In this document: positions 1 through 13,900 of the stretch, one piece after another
Layout of the letters: every line of letters begins with the position of its first letter
Numbering within the stretch: position 1 is the first letter of the stretch
Assembly (NCBI GenBank): GCA_009869945.1
Contig: WIXG01000103.1
Span: 62,001 to 126,000 of the forward strand
Reading direction: 5' to 3'
Source: Mesaphorura yosii
Lineage: Eukaryota > Arthropoda > Collembola > Poduromorpha > Tullbergiidae
DNA length: 64,000 bases
Position numbers and translations under genes: made by a program
Notes under the pieces: generated by a model
What the model saw: only the letters and a program-made list of their open reading frames with translations
What the model was told of the DNA's origin: nothing
Databases searched by the model: none

Positions 1-1859
1 AGAAATAATAAAAAAAACACGCACCACACCCAAAATCATTTATTTGCGTGGCCTGCACTCTGCTCTACGCTACGCGTAATAATAAAAAAGTACGATGAAG
101 GATGACGATTCCAGATTTTCTCATCATGCACAATTACGTTTAGCCTTTGACTATATATGGAAATGGAAATTAAAGGTCAGTACGCCTGGCGTGCCCTGGT
201 CTGCTCCGAACCTGTATTAAGAACGAAATCATGCATCTCGCATACAAAATACAAAGTACCAACTTCACGTCAGGCTATAAAACAACTGGAAGTGGAACCA
301 CATCACATGTCAGGCCAGGTCATTTATTTTTTGACGTGCGTAAATTGTGTTCGTTGTGTGCAGCGCAGCGTTCACTTTGCCTGCCTTGCTACGGTACAAA
401 AGTATTCATGAGCGTGATTTTAATACTTTTCATTAATCCTGCTGCACGCTGCCCTTTAATAACAATGTTTTCGTTTCAAGTGTCATTTCATTCCTATACT
501 GTGCACGTACTGCTGCAGGTTAAAGTAAAAATTCTGTACTCCAAGCAGTTAGCAGTGGTTTTATGAAATGATTTAATCTTTTGTGAAGTAGCAAGAAGTA
601 AGTATTAAAGTCTCGCTCCGACTGCAATCTCTAATTATGTCCGTGTAGGCTGTCTCTTGGGTTTACGGTTTCCAGGCATGCACCACCGTAACAGAACACT
701 GGCGGCACTGGAAATTGGGTTTATATTTTGGGACGAGGAGATCGCATGAGTTTTAGCCATTGAAATACTTTTCACATCGGAGGTCGTTTGTAGTTCGTAG
801 TTCTTATATTCCTCAACTGATTAACTTAGTTTGAGGTTGCACAAGCTCCTTTCCTCTTCCATCGGTGCCGTCGAGTTGCACAGAAGCTGTGCTGCGGAAC
901 AGCACTTGAATGAAGGATTGCGAACCACGTCTCCTTATTATAAAATCCATGCGCCCAATTAGCGTAGACGCATACGTAGAATATAATGATCAGTGGCGGA
1001 GGCAACTCAGCACATTCAAAAACAGTCTTAATAACTTGTTTATGCAAACGGCTATGGAACAATTGCATTATTTCTATTAAAAGTGAAGCTTCTTACTACT
1101 TACTTACTTCTTAGCATCTTAATTGGAGACGAGAAGATAATAATTTTGCATTGAGATGATGTGCAAGATGCAATTCGGCAATTGCGCGTGACGCTATATG
1201 CGCAAATGGCAGCTGGCACTGGAACGATTGACTTTAGTTTTAACTGGTTCAAGAAATGCTGCAATTAAGTCCAATTTTTCTTGCAATGCTCTAACTTTGC
1301 TTTGTGAAGCGGATTTCGTGACTTGTGACTTGTGAGAGAAGCACAGCACAGCGCGCGCTTTAATCTAATTAATTAATCCCAAACTTGGGGGCAAATGATG
1401 TGAACAATTATCAAAGGACTTTAAATTGTAGCACGCGCGGCAGAACGATCAGAGACGATAAAGTAATGACTTGTGTCAGTCAAGTTGTTCTGTTCTTATT
1501 GTTGTAACGAATTTAATTCTGCGCTCTGCGATATTTGTTGGTACTTTTCATAATGACCCACTGCGACTGCGATTACGCCTCGAGTTCCAGTCCCAGTCCT
1601 ACTATGCTCGGTAGATCGGCTGCACGGATGTGAGTCTTTGAGGATTGTTGTCTTGCCTTTCATCTTTCGAATGTTACTGCTACTCTGTAACCTAATCGCA
1701 TCACAGCAACACAACGATAACAGTAGAAGAAGTACGTAATTTGTAAACTCTCGTATTATGTGTCTAATGCTTTGATGAGGATGATGAGATGATATCAGTT
1801 TAATTCTGCTTGTACAAAATTTTACTTCTTGTATCCTCTTCTCTTTATCTCTTCTCTAG
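1..1859. other. Upstream noncoding region or intron
   Basis: AT-rich unique sequence with only short chance reading frames. The exon at 1860 begins in phase 1, so this is most likely intron downstream of an unseen coding exon. No promoter or initiator exon could be identified. Confidence 0.5.
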
Positions 1860-1988
1860 GTGAAAATGAAGGCTCATCCCGTGAAAGCATTGCTAACCTT
1901 CTGGATGAGGGACTTGGCACGTCTCTTGACGGAACAGACGAAATCTCGCCATCAACCACGCACTCGACGTTGGGCAGAAACGATTCTG
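1860..1988 (+). CDS. ZNF541: ZNF541-like gene, first exon found
   Basis: The exon lies between a pyrimidine-rich acceptor (cttctctag) and a donor (gtgagt). It codes for about 43 residues with NLLDEGLGTSL and SPSTTHSTLGR. It enters and leaves in phase 1, which matches the next exon 22 kb away: the last G joins GA to give Gly. No ATG in the exon is in frame, so an upstream exon is missing. No conserved domain is visible; membership rests on phase, strand and composition. Confidence 0.6.
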
Positions 1989-4900
1989 GTGAGTACACGA
2001 GAAGAATTACCCTTCATTTCCATTTATGCCGCACTGCTTGAGAACGTGTTGCTAAGAGTCTTCATCTTAAGTGATACTCATGCCATCAAGCCATTGCTTT
2101 GCATTGCCTTCACTCAAGGCGAGCATGAATGCGTAACTTTATCTGTCTCTTTGTCCTTAAAAATCTAGAAGCCGGTTTATCATTCACAATTTACACTACG
2201 CGTTACATTAAATACACGTAAATCCTCTTTGATATGATAACGTCTCTCGCGCTGCTGCTTCTTCTTCTGAATTCAGGACAAGACACGCATATGTGAATAG
2301 AAAGTATTTGAGAAGCTTTATTAGCAAAGCAACTGCAGCAGCCTTCCAGCATCATTTTGCTCTTACGCTCTTATTTATAACTCTTTTGTATTTTGTATTG
2401 TAATTCCTGTATCTCGCCCTTTCTCTCTTACGGCAATATATTTTCGGGTACTAGTCTTCTTATCGGAAGGTAAATCTGTTGCTGCCGCTGACTATCTTCG
2501 TCCACGTCCTCCTTCCCTACACTTCTTGCATTTTTTGCACCCAGCCTCCATTGTCTTGTCCAACACACGTTTCATCTCTTTTCTGAAAACTAATTTCCCG
2601 TCTTCTTTTTAACTAATAAAGTGAAGGACTTTTTATTCACTTACTCCAGCCTCTGTCCGGGCATCTTCCGTCCTTTGTAATGCCAGCGAAGCATTTTACT
2701 TTAATTTTTGAGGGCATAGCACATGGGAAAAAGTATTACTCATCAGCAGATTCACGAACGCAGGCGAGATCGCTCATAGAATTGTAAAACAGTGTCTGGA
2801 GTTGGTGTGAGTACTTGTTCAATTCCCGTACGAGACGAGTGCAAGTGGCAAGCCAAGGATGCACTTGAATAGATTTTTAGGGAAGAAAGACGTGAATACG
2901 TGCTGCTGAAGTGGATGATATGAGTGAAATCAAGAATGAAGAGTGTTCAGTTGGGGGAAACGGGAAACCGAACTGCATCACATTGCTGCGTCATATCATT
3001 CATGCACATCATCATCAGAGTGTAAAATGAGTACGAGGACTGCGCTTCCTTTGTTGGCTTACAAGCGAGCATGATGAACATGTCTTGTCTTCATGTCTAC
3101 CCGCTGAGCTGTGAGCTGCGCGGTTTCGTCAATCAATTCGAGCTCAGCAGTGCTCTCGAATTTCGGTCAAGTAATCGCAATAGTTTTGAGTTATACTTTC
3201 ATTTATGCTAAACACGATGAATTTGTATCGTGTGTTTACGCGGGAAATGCATGCACATGTACTCACTGCATCGAGCATTCTTTTCTTAATTCCAGCAACG
3301 CTCCAGTCTCCAGTCTTGTTGATGTTGATGCGAGATTGGGATTCATTTCTTTCTGTGTGTTTCACAACAACAATCGTCTCATTTTTCATTCTTCCAAACT
3401 CTTCAGGCTGGCTTTGACTTTGTACTCTGTACTCGTCTTTAGTCTTTTGTAACTTGAAATTCTTGAATATGAATGATTGCGAGTTAATATTTCGTGTTTC
3501 CAAACTGACGAGCGCACAAAGGCAGCAGACATCAGAAAATAAAAGTCTCAGGGCTTCTTCGCCTAGTCTGACTTCAAAATGAATTTGAGATGGAAGTTGA
3601 AGCCGAAGGAGGATTTTAATAACAGTCGACATGCATGCATGCACGGTACACGTATGATGATTAAATTGAAAAGAAACAAGAACGAAAGTAAAGTAAAGGT
3701 TTACACTGCGCGATGCCATTAAAACGTACACGGGTTCACTTTGAATGCACAATGAAATCAAAATCCCTTCCTGCTTTACACATTCCCTGCAACGCATGCA
3801 ATATAGGAGGAGTCAAGCAGGCAACGGAGGGTGCTTTCGCCTTTGCTATTTTGAATTTTGATCTACTGCTTATAGGGACTAAACTCAAAGAGGAAAGTAA
3901 GCAAAAGTTGATGAAAACCTATAAATTCTCATGAACTTCTTCCGAGAACAGCGCCTTGCTTGGCTGCGTGGGTTTAGCCGGATTTTTCATTCTTTACTCT
4001 ACTTTTCATTGCAGTAATTGAAATCCTGAATGGTACATTTAATATTAAATTTTCGCTGCTCCCTTTCTTTAAAATTTTCTTAACAATATAAAATTCCTGG
4101 ATTTGTGTAGAAACTTTCTGCTACGCGCTCGAAGTCTGCGAAGTGCATGTCGTGTCGGGAATGCGAAATGCAATTTCTTTAGTTCAATTATAGGTTGCGT
4201 TGGGAGTGCATAAGTAGTCTGCGCGTTATTAAATTTTCCTAAAGTTTACTTTTATCGAGTTATTGAGTAAAGTGAGTGCAGTCACTTCATGTAGCGTAGT
4301 TCAAATCTTGCCCATAGGTTCCAAAGTGAAAGCTAATGCTATTAAATGACGCGATGGCAGGGTGAACGATAAAGTGAAAGTTGACTTGGTAGACATAACA
4401 AAATGTAAATGAAGTGCAGGCAGTTAATGCGATGGCGTTATTATTATTGCCTACCTAAACAAAACTCAGTGCATGTGTGCATTGCTGAGCCAATAATGCC
4501 ATTACAATAAGTAAGACATTCGAAATTTTAATGCAATGCAAACATCATGATAGGAATCGCAATCGCACTGGCAAAGGCAGTTTGCATTGCATTAGATTGA
4601 AATAACATTCGTATTCGACATAGCAGCAGAAAGCAGAAGCTGTCACGAGAGCAAAGGCACAAACACACTAAATCTCTTCCGTGTACTTAATATTTCACTG
4701 CTAAGACTTCTTATTCAAACTTGTTTAAAATCCAAAGCCAAGTTTCTGCCGTCGTCGCACGCCTCTTCTTCGTCTGGTAATAATAACACGACGACGACGC
4801 GATGCAGGCATGGCAAGCAAATGGATGGAAGCTTTTCCTTGTACATAGATTATGCCTATCTCATTTCTCCTGGGATAACTTTAGAATCATAATAATAAAT

Positions 4901-7900
4901 GCATGTGCACGAGAATGAGAATATGAGAAGTGGCGGGCGGGAAGAATTCAGCGCAGTGGCAGGAGCAATAATAGCAGTTTGTGTACACAAACACAAGCAC
5001 AAAGTCGAGTTAATGCTCCCCACATGTGAGAATGTGAACAACTTCTTGTTTTGAAAATATCTTGTTAAAATGTGATTCTGAAAAAGAATTTCATCCGACC
5101 AAAACTCAATTTCGACGAAACATTAAAATTATACTCCTACAATGCGTTCGTACGATGTAAATGCGTAATGTAAGACTTGCCGTTGCTCTCTTCATACGCG
5201 TACCAAAAATAATAGTAATGGTTGACGGAAACGCGTACTCTTATGGTTTAGACTTGGACATAAATGCAGGAATCCAGGCGAGCTTGTATCTCTGAGTATC
5301 TAATCAGCATTCCACTCGTGCATATGAGTTTGAATGAATACCTTGAAATTATGGGAATTTTATAGCCCACTTGCTTTTGCATAATACTTGCTCTTGCTTT
5401 CTCCATTGAAAGTGTACAGCAAAATGAGCAAGATGATGTTGTTTGCTCGTTACTTTCTGACATTACAAAATGGTTTGAAATGAGCAGGCGTTGTTATTAT
5501 GGCATTACGACATCACGCTCGCGTTACAAGAGGAAACGGTTATTAAATTAAATGAAGCCGCGAGGCGAAGAAAGATAATAGATTAGTGCGACAAGCATGC
5601 AAACATAATGCGTGTGGAATGGAGTACGCGACAATAAAATGTATATGAAGCAAGCTTAAATTAGGATTGGCCGTCTCTTTTTGGCAAAGAATATTATCAA
5701 GAATCGAAATCTTAATTACTTCTATATTTTATAAATGAAACATATTCTTGATTAGAGCTCGAGTTTGAGTCTTCTTTTCTTATTCGATTAGGAGCGTGTT
5801 CCGTGTTCTAAATTCTTGCCAGTTCGTCCTAGCGTGGAAAACATGTGCAAAATGAAAATGCCAAAGCCTTGGTGTTGGTGGCCTGCATCTGCTACGCTGC
5901 TGCCGTTTGTGTATTCAAAACTCAGTTCAGTTGAGTGATTAATGGGTTATTTTAATTAAGATTTGTATTACCTACAGTCGGCACGTAGCAGAAGGAAATC
6001 GAGCTCAGGAATCCAAGACACGAGCTCAGAGCCTGAGAAACTATTGATATTCAGGTTCAGACTTTTCAAGGCATCCGAAACCATACTTTATGTCATAATT
6101 ACATAAAGACCGCTGCTAGATTACTTCTCTCGAAGGATGAAAGAGAAGGAAGTTGTTCTGTGTTTTCTCCTTTTGTTGTGCAGATCCGCTCTGGCTGATC
6201 CTCTTGTTTACCACCAGCAGCTAATGCATTAAGAAATTCTTTTGAGTAAACAGACCGAGAAATTCCAAAATCTTCAGACATTACGCCAAGCCTTATTAGT
6301 TTTCCGTTATTGCGTCAAGTCTGACTGCACATTGGAGCATGATTTGTTCCCGGAAGCAGCAACAAATGACGTGAAGGAAAAGTACGATCAGATTCGAGTC
6401 TAAGCATTTAAGCAGCGTGGTCTGGTGTGGTGAGTCTCTCCTAGACAGTCAGTCACAGTTGCTTGAATGTGCCTGTGCCTCGTTGGCCATCGTCTCGTGG
6501 AATCCTTAAAAGTATTTGGCTTCCAAAAAGATTATATTTCACAGCAACGCTGCGCAAAGCAAAAGCACAAGAGCTAAAGCCTAAGCACTACTGCGGATGC
6601 AAAGTGGAACGAATGAATGGTTTACTCTGCCCGAAATCGCGTTACGCGCCGCACGAAGACAAATGATTTGGTTTAAGCCCTACATTGCGAAAACCTGTGT
6701 GCTTCTGCTCTCCACTTTACATAAAGTTTAATAATACTAATGATCTTTTCTCTGTCTGTCTGCTCTCTGCAGCTTTGCTCCAACCACACCACCACCATTT
6801 GCATGCTTTGTACATGACTCACGTTTCTCAGTCTCTCCATTATTCTCGTCATTAGCGGATGCTTCGTCTTGCATAATTTTCCAGATTTTTTCCGTTGCTT
6901 TCTTCCTTCATTTATTTTCTTTTCTTTGACTTGACGTCAATGAATAATCATCATCATCAGCGCCTCCGTCATCAATTTGTGGCCCACAATTGCTTTCGTG
7001 AACTTTAGAATCACACGGTGCGTTGTGATGCTGGTCGTCCCGGTGCGGTGCGGTCCATAGTCCAAGATGAAAGCGTGCCAGAGTGTCCTTCGCCTGTCTG
7101 CCTGGCTCTCGAGATGTCTGAAGATAAAGTGGAAGGAGAAAAGCACTACTAGACTGGTACAGCATTGCATTGCACATTGCCATGCAGCCAACCAACCATT
7201 CCTTACTCACCGTAAATTGCATCGAAAGAAAAGCGGGAGAATGAGAGAATGTTACTGAGATTGAAACCACGTTGAAATGCACACAACGACAGCCTCACAT
7301 TGCATTGCATTGCGAATTGAACAAAAGCAAATCATGTTGAAATTGCAAACAGAACTTGTGTAAGAACCTTAATTAATAACAATATGTCATAAACTTGCAT
7401 TGCATTCGTTTAATGGTAGTTGTGACAGTTGTAGTAGAAAATATTTATATATTGCGAGGAATTTTCATTTGCATTTTGTCTTCCTTAACCTACAGTGTTC
7501 CGGACGAACATTCTGTGTCTGATTTTCGCTGGGCAGCTTATTTTATAACGTCAAATGAAAGGATTCTTAATTTTTAATAACCTTTTGCGGTCGATCGCGG
7601 CAGCCACGCATCATTTCACTCTGTACTTAGTCTGCGAATGTGGTATTATTACTTCATGGTCCATAATGCTGTTTTCTTCTTTTAACAATGACCACTCTAA
7701 ATCGAAAAATAAGAAAAATCGTCTCTGCTCTGAAGACACGACATGAGCAGTCGTTATAAGATTAAGACAGTTCAAAATTGCTTTATAAAAGAGCAGGCAC
7801 GTTAGAATCAAACACGAACACACAAGTGAGGGTGAAAGCAGAGGTAAAAAATAAGGACTAAGGACGTGGAAGCAATAAAGACTGAGGTAAAGAGGTGGTC

Positions 7901-10900
7901 ACGCTCGATTTATTACACGGGATGAGATTATGTCATTTTTTATAATAATGCCAGTTTGTTAAAGCACTTGTTCCTTATTCCTGTCTCCTGGTCTGGCCAC
8001 GGTCCTTTTATAATCAAACTGCTCTCTGGTCGCTTTCTCCTTCGGTGTTTGACTAGCTCGAACCTCGAACTTACTACACAAGCTCTTATTATTACCCGGG
8101 ACTTGAAGACATGCTTGCTCTTTGCTCACTTGTTCAAACTCCTGTCGCAACTCGCAGCTGAAGAGGTTTCTTCGAACCGTACATTCAGGTAAATACCGTC
8201 TGGGTAAACATGTCAGGGTTCATGCTCTTATATCCTGCTGGATGTGTAATTTCTTGCACACTGATGACTTTTGCACGTCCCCGCTCACACGCTCTCGTTC
8301 TCAACCTGAACTTGCCTTGCAGTAGACTCCCGTATTCAGCGAGTGTAGATAGTGTGTGTGTAAATTAGGTTGTGAGTCGTCGTGAAAGTCGAGTCTTAAA
8401 GTCTAGCAAATTCATTTTCACGACGTAAAGTACGAAGATTCTGAGCCCGACATCATAATGACATACGAGCCAGCTAATGAGGATATTTCGCGTCCGCGTC
8501 TTGGTGATGAACATTTCTTATGAGCCTGGCTATCCTGGGGATATTTTTGCAAGATGAGAATTTATGAGAATTTACACTCACTCGGACCTCAGGACCCCAA
8601 GATCTGAAACGAGACTTGGGTTGGCTGAGAATTTAAATATAAAGAGTGAATTATAAATTGAGTTCACTCTTTTTCTTCATTTCAGTTTGCCATTATTCCG
8701 TCGTGTGTATTTCTGCCGTAAGTAACCTGAGTTAGATGACATTAACTCTGGCACAGCGCACAGCTCGCATTCATTTCGAGTTTATCCTTCTTACTTTTAG
8801 TTTCCAGCAAAATGGCTTTCAGAAACTTTAAATTCCATGGCATGGCCCGGTACTTCTTCTGTTTGTGTGTTTCGTATTCTGTGATTTTATTCGTCTCTGC
8901 AATGGAATGAACATAATAATGGAGCTAATGCCCTGGCGTTGCAATTTCGCTGTGAAGAGGATGGGACTCGAGACAGTCGAGTAGTAATAATATTATGCAT
9001 TCTACTAGATCCTTTCTTCTCGGCACTCGCTTTCTCCCACAACGCAATCTTTGGATTGCATAACAGTGCACGAAGTATGTGAAGGTAAAAAGGTAAAGTC
9101 GAGCTTTACAGCTTATGACTTAAAGAATGGCTGCTTCGCGATTTCCATTGCAAAATTGAACGAATCTCAAATTTCTTATCTGAAGTACATTTCGGACTCC
9201 AAACTCACACAACGTGTCGTCAGTTCCGTGGGACAAATGACAATTGAATTCATGCACTTCAATGGCGTTCCTCTTCGTATTCTACGTATTCGTATTCTAT
9301 TATTACGAATTGAATAGGGCTGCAGGTCTTGCAGTAAATGGCGAGTACCACACGGTATATGTTGAATTTGTCTGATTTTTTCTTGCACCAAAGTCCAGTT
9401 TCGCAATTCGCAGGCGCTTTGGTCTGAACTTGTAATCCTCAGTCAGTTTATGCAATGAAAGTGTCAGGTTTTAACCTCCGCTGTTCCGAAGCTGTCAGGC
9501 AAGTATAGAAGACCTTCCTGGCTCAATTAGTGCTGTAAAGGTTCAGAACTACTAAAAACTTAATGAGTCTGGATCGGAGCCGAGGACCGAGAAGGAATTT
9601 CGAGATTTTGATTCTTGACATTGAAAAGTTTGAAATAATTTCCTTGAGGTTTGTGTAAGCTGTTTTGAATTATTAATAAAATCAAGAATTTATGAGCACA
9701 CGAGGATAATGGTACGTAAGATGCCGGATAATAGAAAAAAAAACGTTGGCATTCTGCGCCATGGAAGCTATGAAACAACTCTATTGTCTTCTGACGTTGG
9801 AGATGCTGTCCAAAGTGAAAGAGTTTAATGGTAGCTCGATTTATTTTTGTTATTAGACAGAGCAACATATACAATGTATTTATTATTAAAGAATTCTTCG
9901 CCGTGCCGTAGCGTAGCACAGTACAGCAACAGCAATAGAATTCCGTCTCCGGATCCAGACTGGACAGCATGACATTGCATTAACATTAATATGAGCGCAT
10001 TGCAGGCGCACTTTAATGCGGAATTCTTAGGAATAATGGAATCTTATTAGTAAATAATAACAAAATACAAGACAAGGGGTTAGACTAGACTACGAATTGG
10101 GCAAGTAAAGACATTGACTTGTCCAACCGCATTTATCTTGAAGCAGCACTAAGAATTTCAAGTTATCCCATTTATGAGAAGTATCTTTTAATACGAAACC
10201 ATCTTTCAATCTTGCTTTTGCCTCCGTTCTCATCGTGCTGTAGTCTCCCTTCCAAAGCAACAACTCGGCAGTCAGCAATGGCACTGGCTATTATTTCGGC
10301 ATTGCATTACATTCCTTTTCTCAAATTTCATTCAAGTAGATATCCATCGACTTTTTGTCTTGTCTTACCCTTCCTTCGCTTCCCGACTTGACTTGTTGGT
10401 CTCTAGCAACCAACGGCAGATTGGAATGATGCTTTGGGAGAGCCTTTAATAATGAGTGAAACTCTCTAGCCCTCTCATGAAATGAAATGAGTGTCAGACA
10501 AAACACAAGTACCGAATACAGGAATCAGTTTAATGTGCATCTGGTATCCGAACAAATAGGTATTGATTTTTCCATTAGAACAAAGTTGCGGTTCATTCAT
10601 GGAGTAGGAACGAGGAACAACTCGGCCAGGCCAGACATGACTTGCTTTAGTGTGGCTTGGCAGTGTGAAAGATTTGTAACGCAGGTTCTACGATAGTTAA
10701 TAGCGATTTCCTTCATTCACATTCGCGATTCGCCCTCGCCTTTGCTTTCTTTGTTTTAAAACTTGTGCGTGCGTTAAATGTTCTAATGACCAAAAAATTA
10801 TTTCCTGTAAAGTTTCCTTCGTACATTCTTCATCATCGACTCGGGTCTTTTCTTGGCTCGAGTTTGAGGAAATCTTGTTTCTTTCAGGAAGAAAGAAAGA

Positions 10901-13900
10901 AAGGGTCATGAATGGGTTCTACTCTACTAATTCCTTCTTCACGGCGGCTGAAAGAAAGCCGCATTAGCCATTTTATTGTATAAACTATATTATTACTTTG
11001 CCATCAATTTCTTTTTCTTCTTTGGAACCGCTTTGTTGCTAAAAATAATACTTCGGAGACTGACTGATGGCTCAGCAGTTGAGTGAAGCGGGCATGACTG
11101 TAATTAATGATTATTTTGATACTAAAGCTTGCCTACGCTTCCAACCCGCGACCGCGTAATTCTCATCAAGGCCTTGACGTGACTGGCAGCTTCAGCACTC
11201 AGCATTTGCATAGCGCGGTGTAAGCATTTCCCCGAGGAACAACTTATTTTTTAATTTCATAAAATTCTTTTACCCATGAATAATAGGATTTCGTGGGTAA
11301 TTGATTTTGTAATGAAATATTTTTAAGTTGGTAGCATAATGAATCAAATACGTCTTCGTATGCATGCCACCATTCAGATCAGAAATGTAACATGTCACGG
11401 GACATTTCAGCCTTTTAGAATTTCTTGATATACACCAACACATCGCCATTCATTATAATGAGAATTTATTTCATATCCTCCTGACACGTCACCGGGCCCG
11501 GACGTCTAACAGATTCAGGCGCAGGCATGGCAAAATGTCAGTAGACTGGCAGGCTACGCTCGCTCTACGCTTGTGAGTTTGGCGAAGGTGATGCAGGATT
11601 TTTTTTTGCGTTTTGGCATGACATGACAGAACACTCATTCAACCTAGGAGCCTGTAAGCTAAAAGAAAACATGCACGGTAAAATGTAGGTCGGTCGAGGT
11701 GAGGCTTTCATTATGCAATTGCGTCAAAGGCGTGTGTACCGCTGAGACCCTTGTACCAGTGCAGACTTGAAATTTGCGTAGACGAGAGAAAATTGTCAGA
11801 GTATTTACAAGTTTGGGAAACATTTCATTTCATTGAGTTATACCAGTGAGATTTCACGCTGTTGCCTCATGCTATGTTGCTTGGGACCAGAAGCAAATTA
11901 CCAGATGGATTGGGACAGGTGGCGCATGCACCAGCGTGCTTTATTTTTAGGCAGGCCAAAGTTTTAATTTGTACGTCTGAAATAAATGAAAGATGTACGC
12001 GAGTGAAGGTTTACGCGTAAGCAAGGTGTAAAGCGAAATGTCTTTCAACTGTGCTGCGAGGATGATGTAATAAAAATACTATTTCGCACAAGTGTACTAG
12101 CTGTTACACTTGCAGATGGAAACGAAACATGATCTGAGCTTTTAAAAGTTATGCGAAAGAACTTGCAGAGCATGTTTTTATAAATAACAAGTTTAATTAA
12201 AGAATGAGGGCATAATTCGCAAAGGATAAGAGCTACGAAATACGAATCTTGCGTGCGAGTGCGAGTCGGAGTTGGAAATTTTCAAGAGCCACTTTGGTTC
12301 TTTTCTTTGGTAACTGAATGCCGGCTGCTTTCTCTCGCCGACCCAGACTCAGACTCGAGCCAAGTTGAAGTTGATCGTGATGTTGATGATAATGAAGATG
12401 AAAAAGAAAATAACTTCATTGTTTCCACTTCGTTATGTGTGCGAATGAATGAATATTTTTAAAATAAGTCAAGGAGACAGGCAGATACGCAAGACTGAGA
12501 ACCCTCAGTGCATCAGTTGTGTAAGTTGAAATGAGAAGATTCTTCGCGTCGTGCGAGAGGACAATGACAATTCTCAAAGGAAACATTGACTTATTCTGGG
12601 TCCTATTTCAACTCAGCGTCTAAATATGCTTTAATACAGCAGCAGCGTAGCAGCGGATGGATGAAAGAATGAAGATTCATTCTGACTCGCATTGCACCCG
12701 CTGCCTTTTGTTCTCTTTAATGAATCAGTTATGCTTATCTGCTGAAGGTCTCCGGAATAAATGGGAGAAAGATGATAATTTAAAATGAAGTCACATTTCA
12801 CAGAAAAGTCACATTTTATCTTAAAAGAAAATTACGGGTAGGCAAACCAAGCCGAGGGACTTTTTTTTGAATTGATAATTTGTAATACCAAAACGCAACG
12901 CGGCAGAGCGTGGAGGCTAAAAGAATGGAATGGAATCTGGTCGTCAAAGTCAGTTTTCCTGTTTCGGGTCCCCACTTTAGAGGGTAGCCAAAATGAATCA
13001 TTTTTATTCTAATCTCGTCCTTCCATTATTTTTTCCATGTAAATTCGTTCATCATTCTCACACTTTTCATAATAAGCTCAGAAGGGTGTCGTAATTACCT
13101 TGTTAATGGGTTTATATAAAAATTAACGTCAATACCAAAGAACGAAAATTGCACCATCAAATGTGTAACACTGCAACAACTCTCGTTTAATTAATGCCAA
13201 CGTCATAAAAACTATAGTCAAAATGCATTGTAACTCTGTCATAAGAGAAGAAAGGGTAGGCAAAGGTTTAATACTTTAATCACTCTGGCATTTTTTGTAA
13301 TATGTGGCTTTCTGAAACATGCACACTTTGCCTTGCCAGTGACAGCATTTTGTACTTAAAACTTTCATCAGGTTTGCCGATTTCTAATTTTGGCTTTTGT
13401 TCAGCAATAAAGAAACCAAAGCGCATCAGAACAAACGCTGAATTCACGGTTTTAAGCCGAGAAAGGAATTTTGTTTAATCGCTTGGAAAATAAGTTTTCA
13501 TAGAAAAGTGAAGTGAGCACAATGCAGAAAATCCCATCCGAAAGTGGGTAAATGCATATAAATATAGGTAAAGGTAGAAGAAGACATCCAACTTTTCGCG
13601 TAAAAGTGCATTTTAGTGTTAATAAAAAGGAGAGCATGCTTTCTCTTTGTAAGTATTCAAAATTCAAGGAAGGGATTGTTTTGGGTCCCGGGTCACTTTA
13701 CGCCAAGGTAAGGCATAGGAAGGAGCGCTTTGACTTTTCCTGTACAAATGAATCAACTGAAGTGCTGCATAACGCGAAGGCGAATGGCGGAGAAAGTCCT
13801 TTATGCAAAGAGATTATCATAAAATGAAGAACTTTCTTCACAAATGAGTAATTTAAAGAAAAATGTAGCACTCGTAATCATTATGACCTTAATGAGAACC

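Noticed and set aside
3144-3797. 217-codon open frame on the minus strand
   Set aside because: It overlaps several plus-strand frames, shows no domain or family resemblance and has irregular composition. It lies inside a large intron; chance is the simpler reading.
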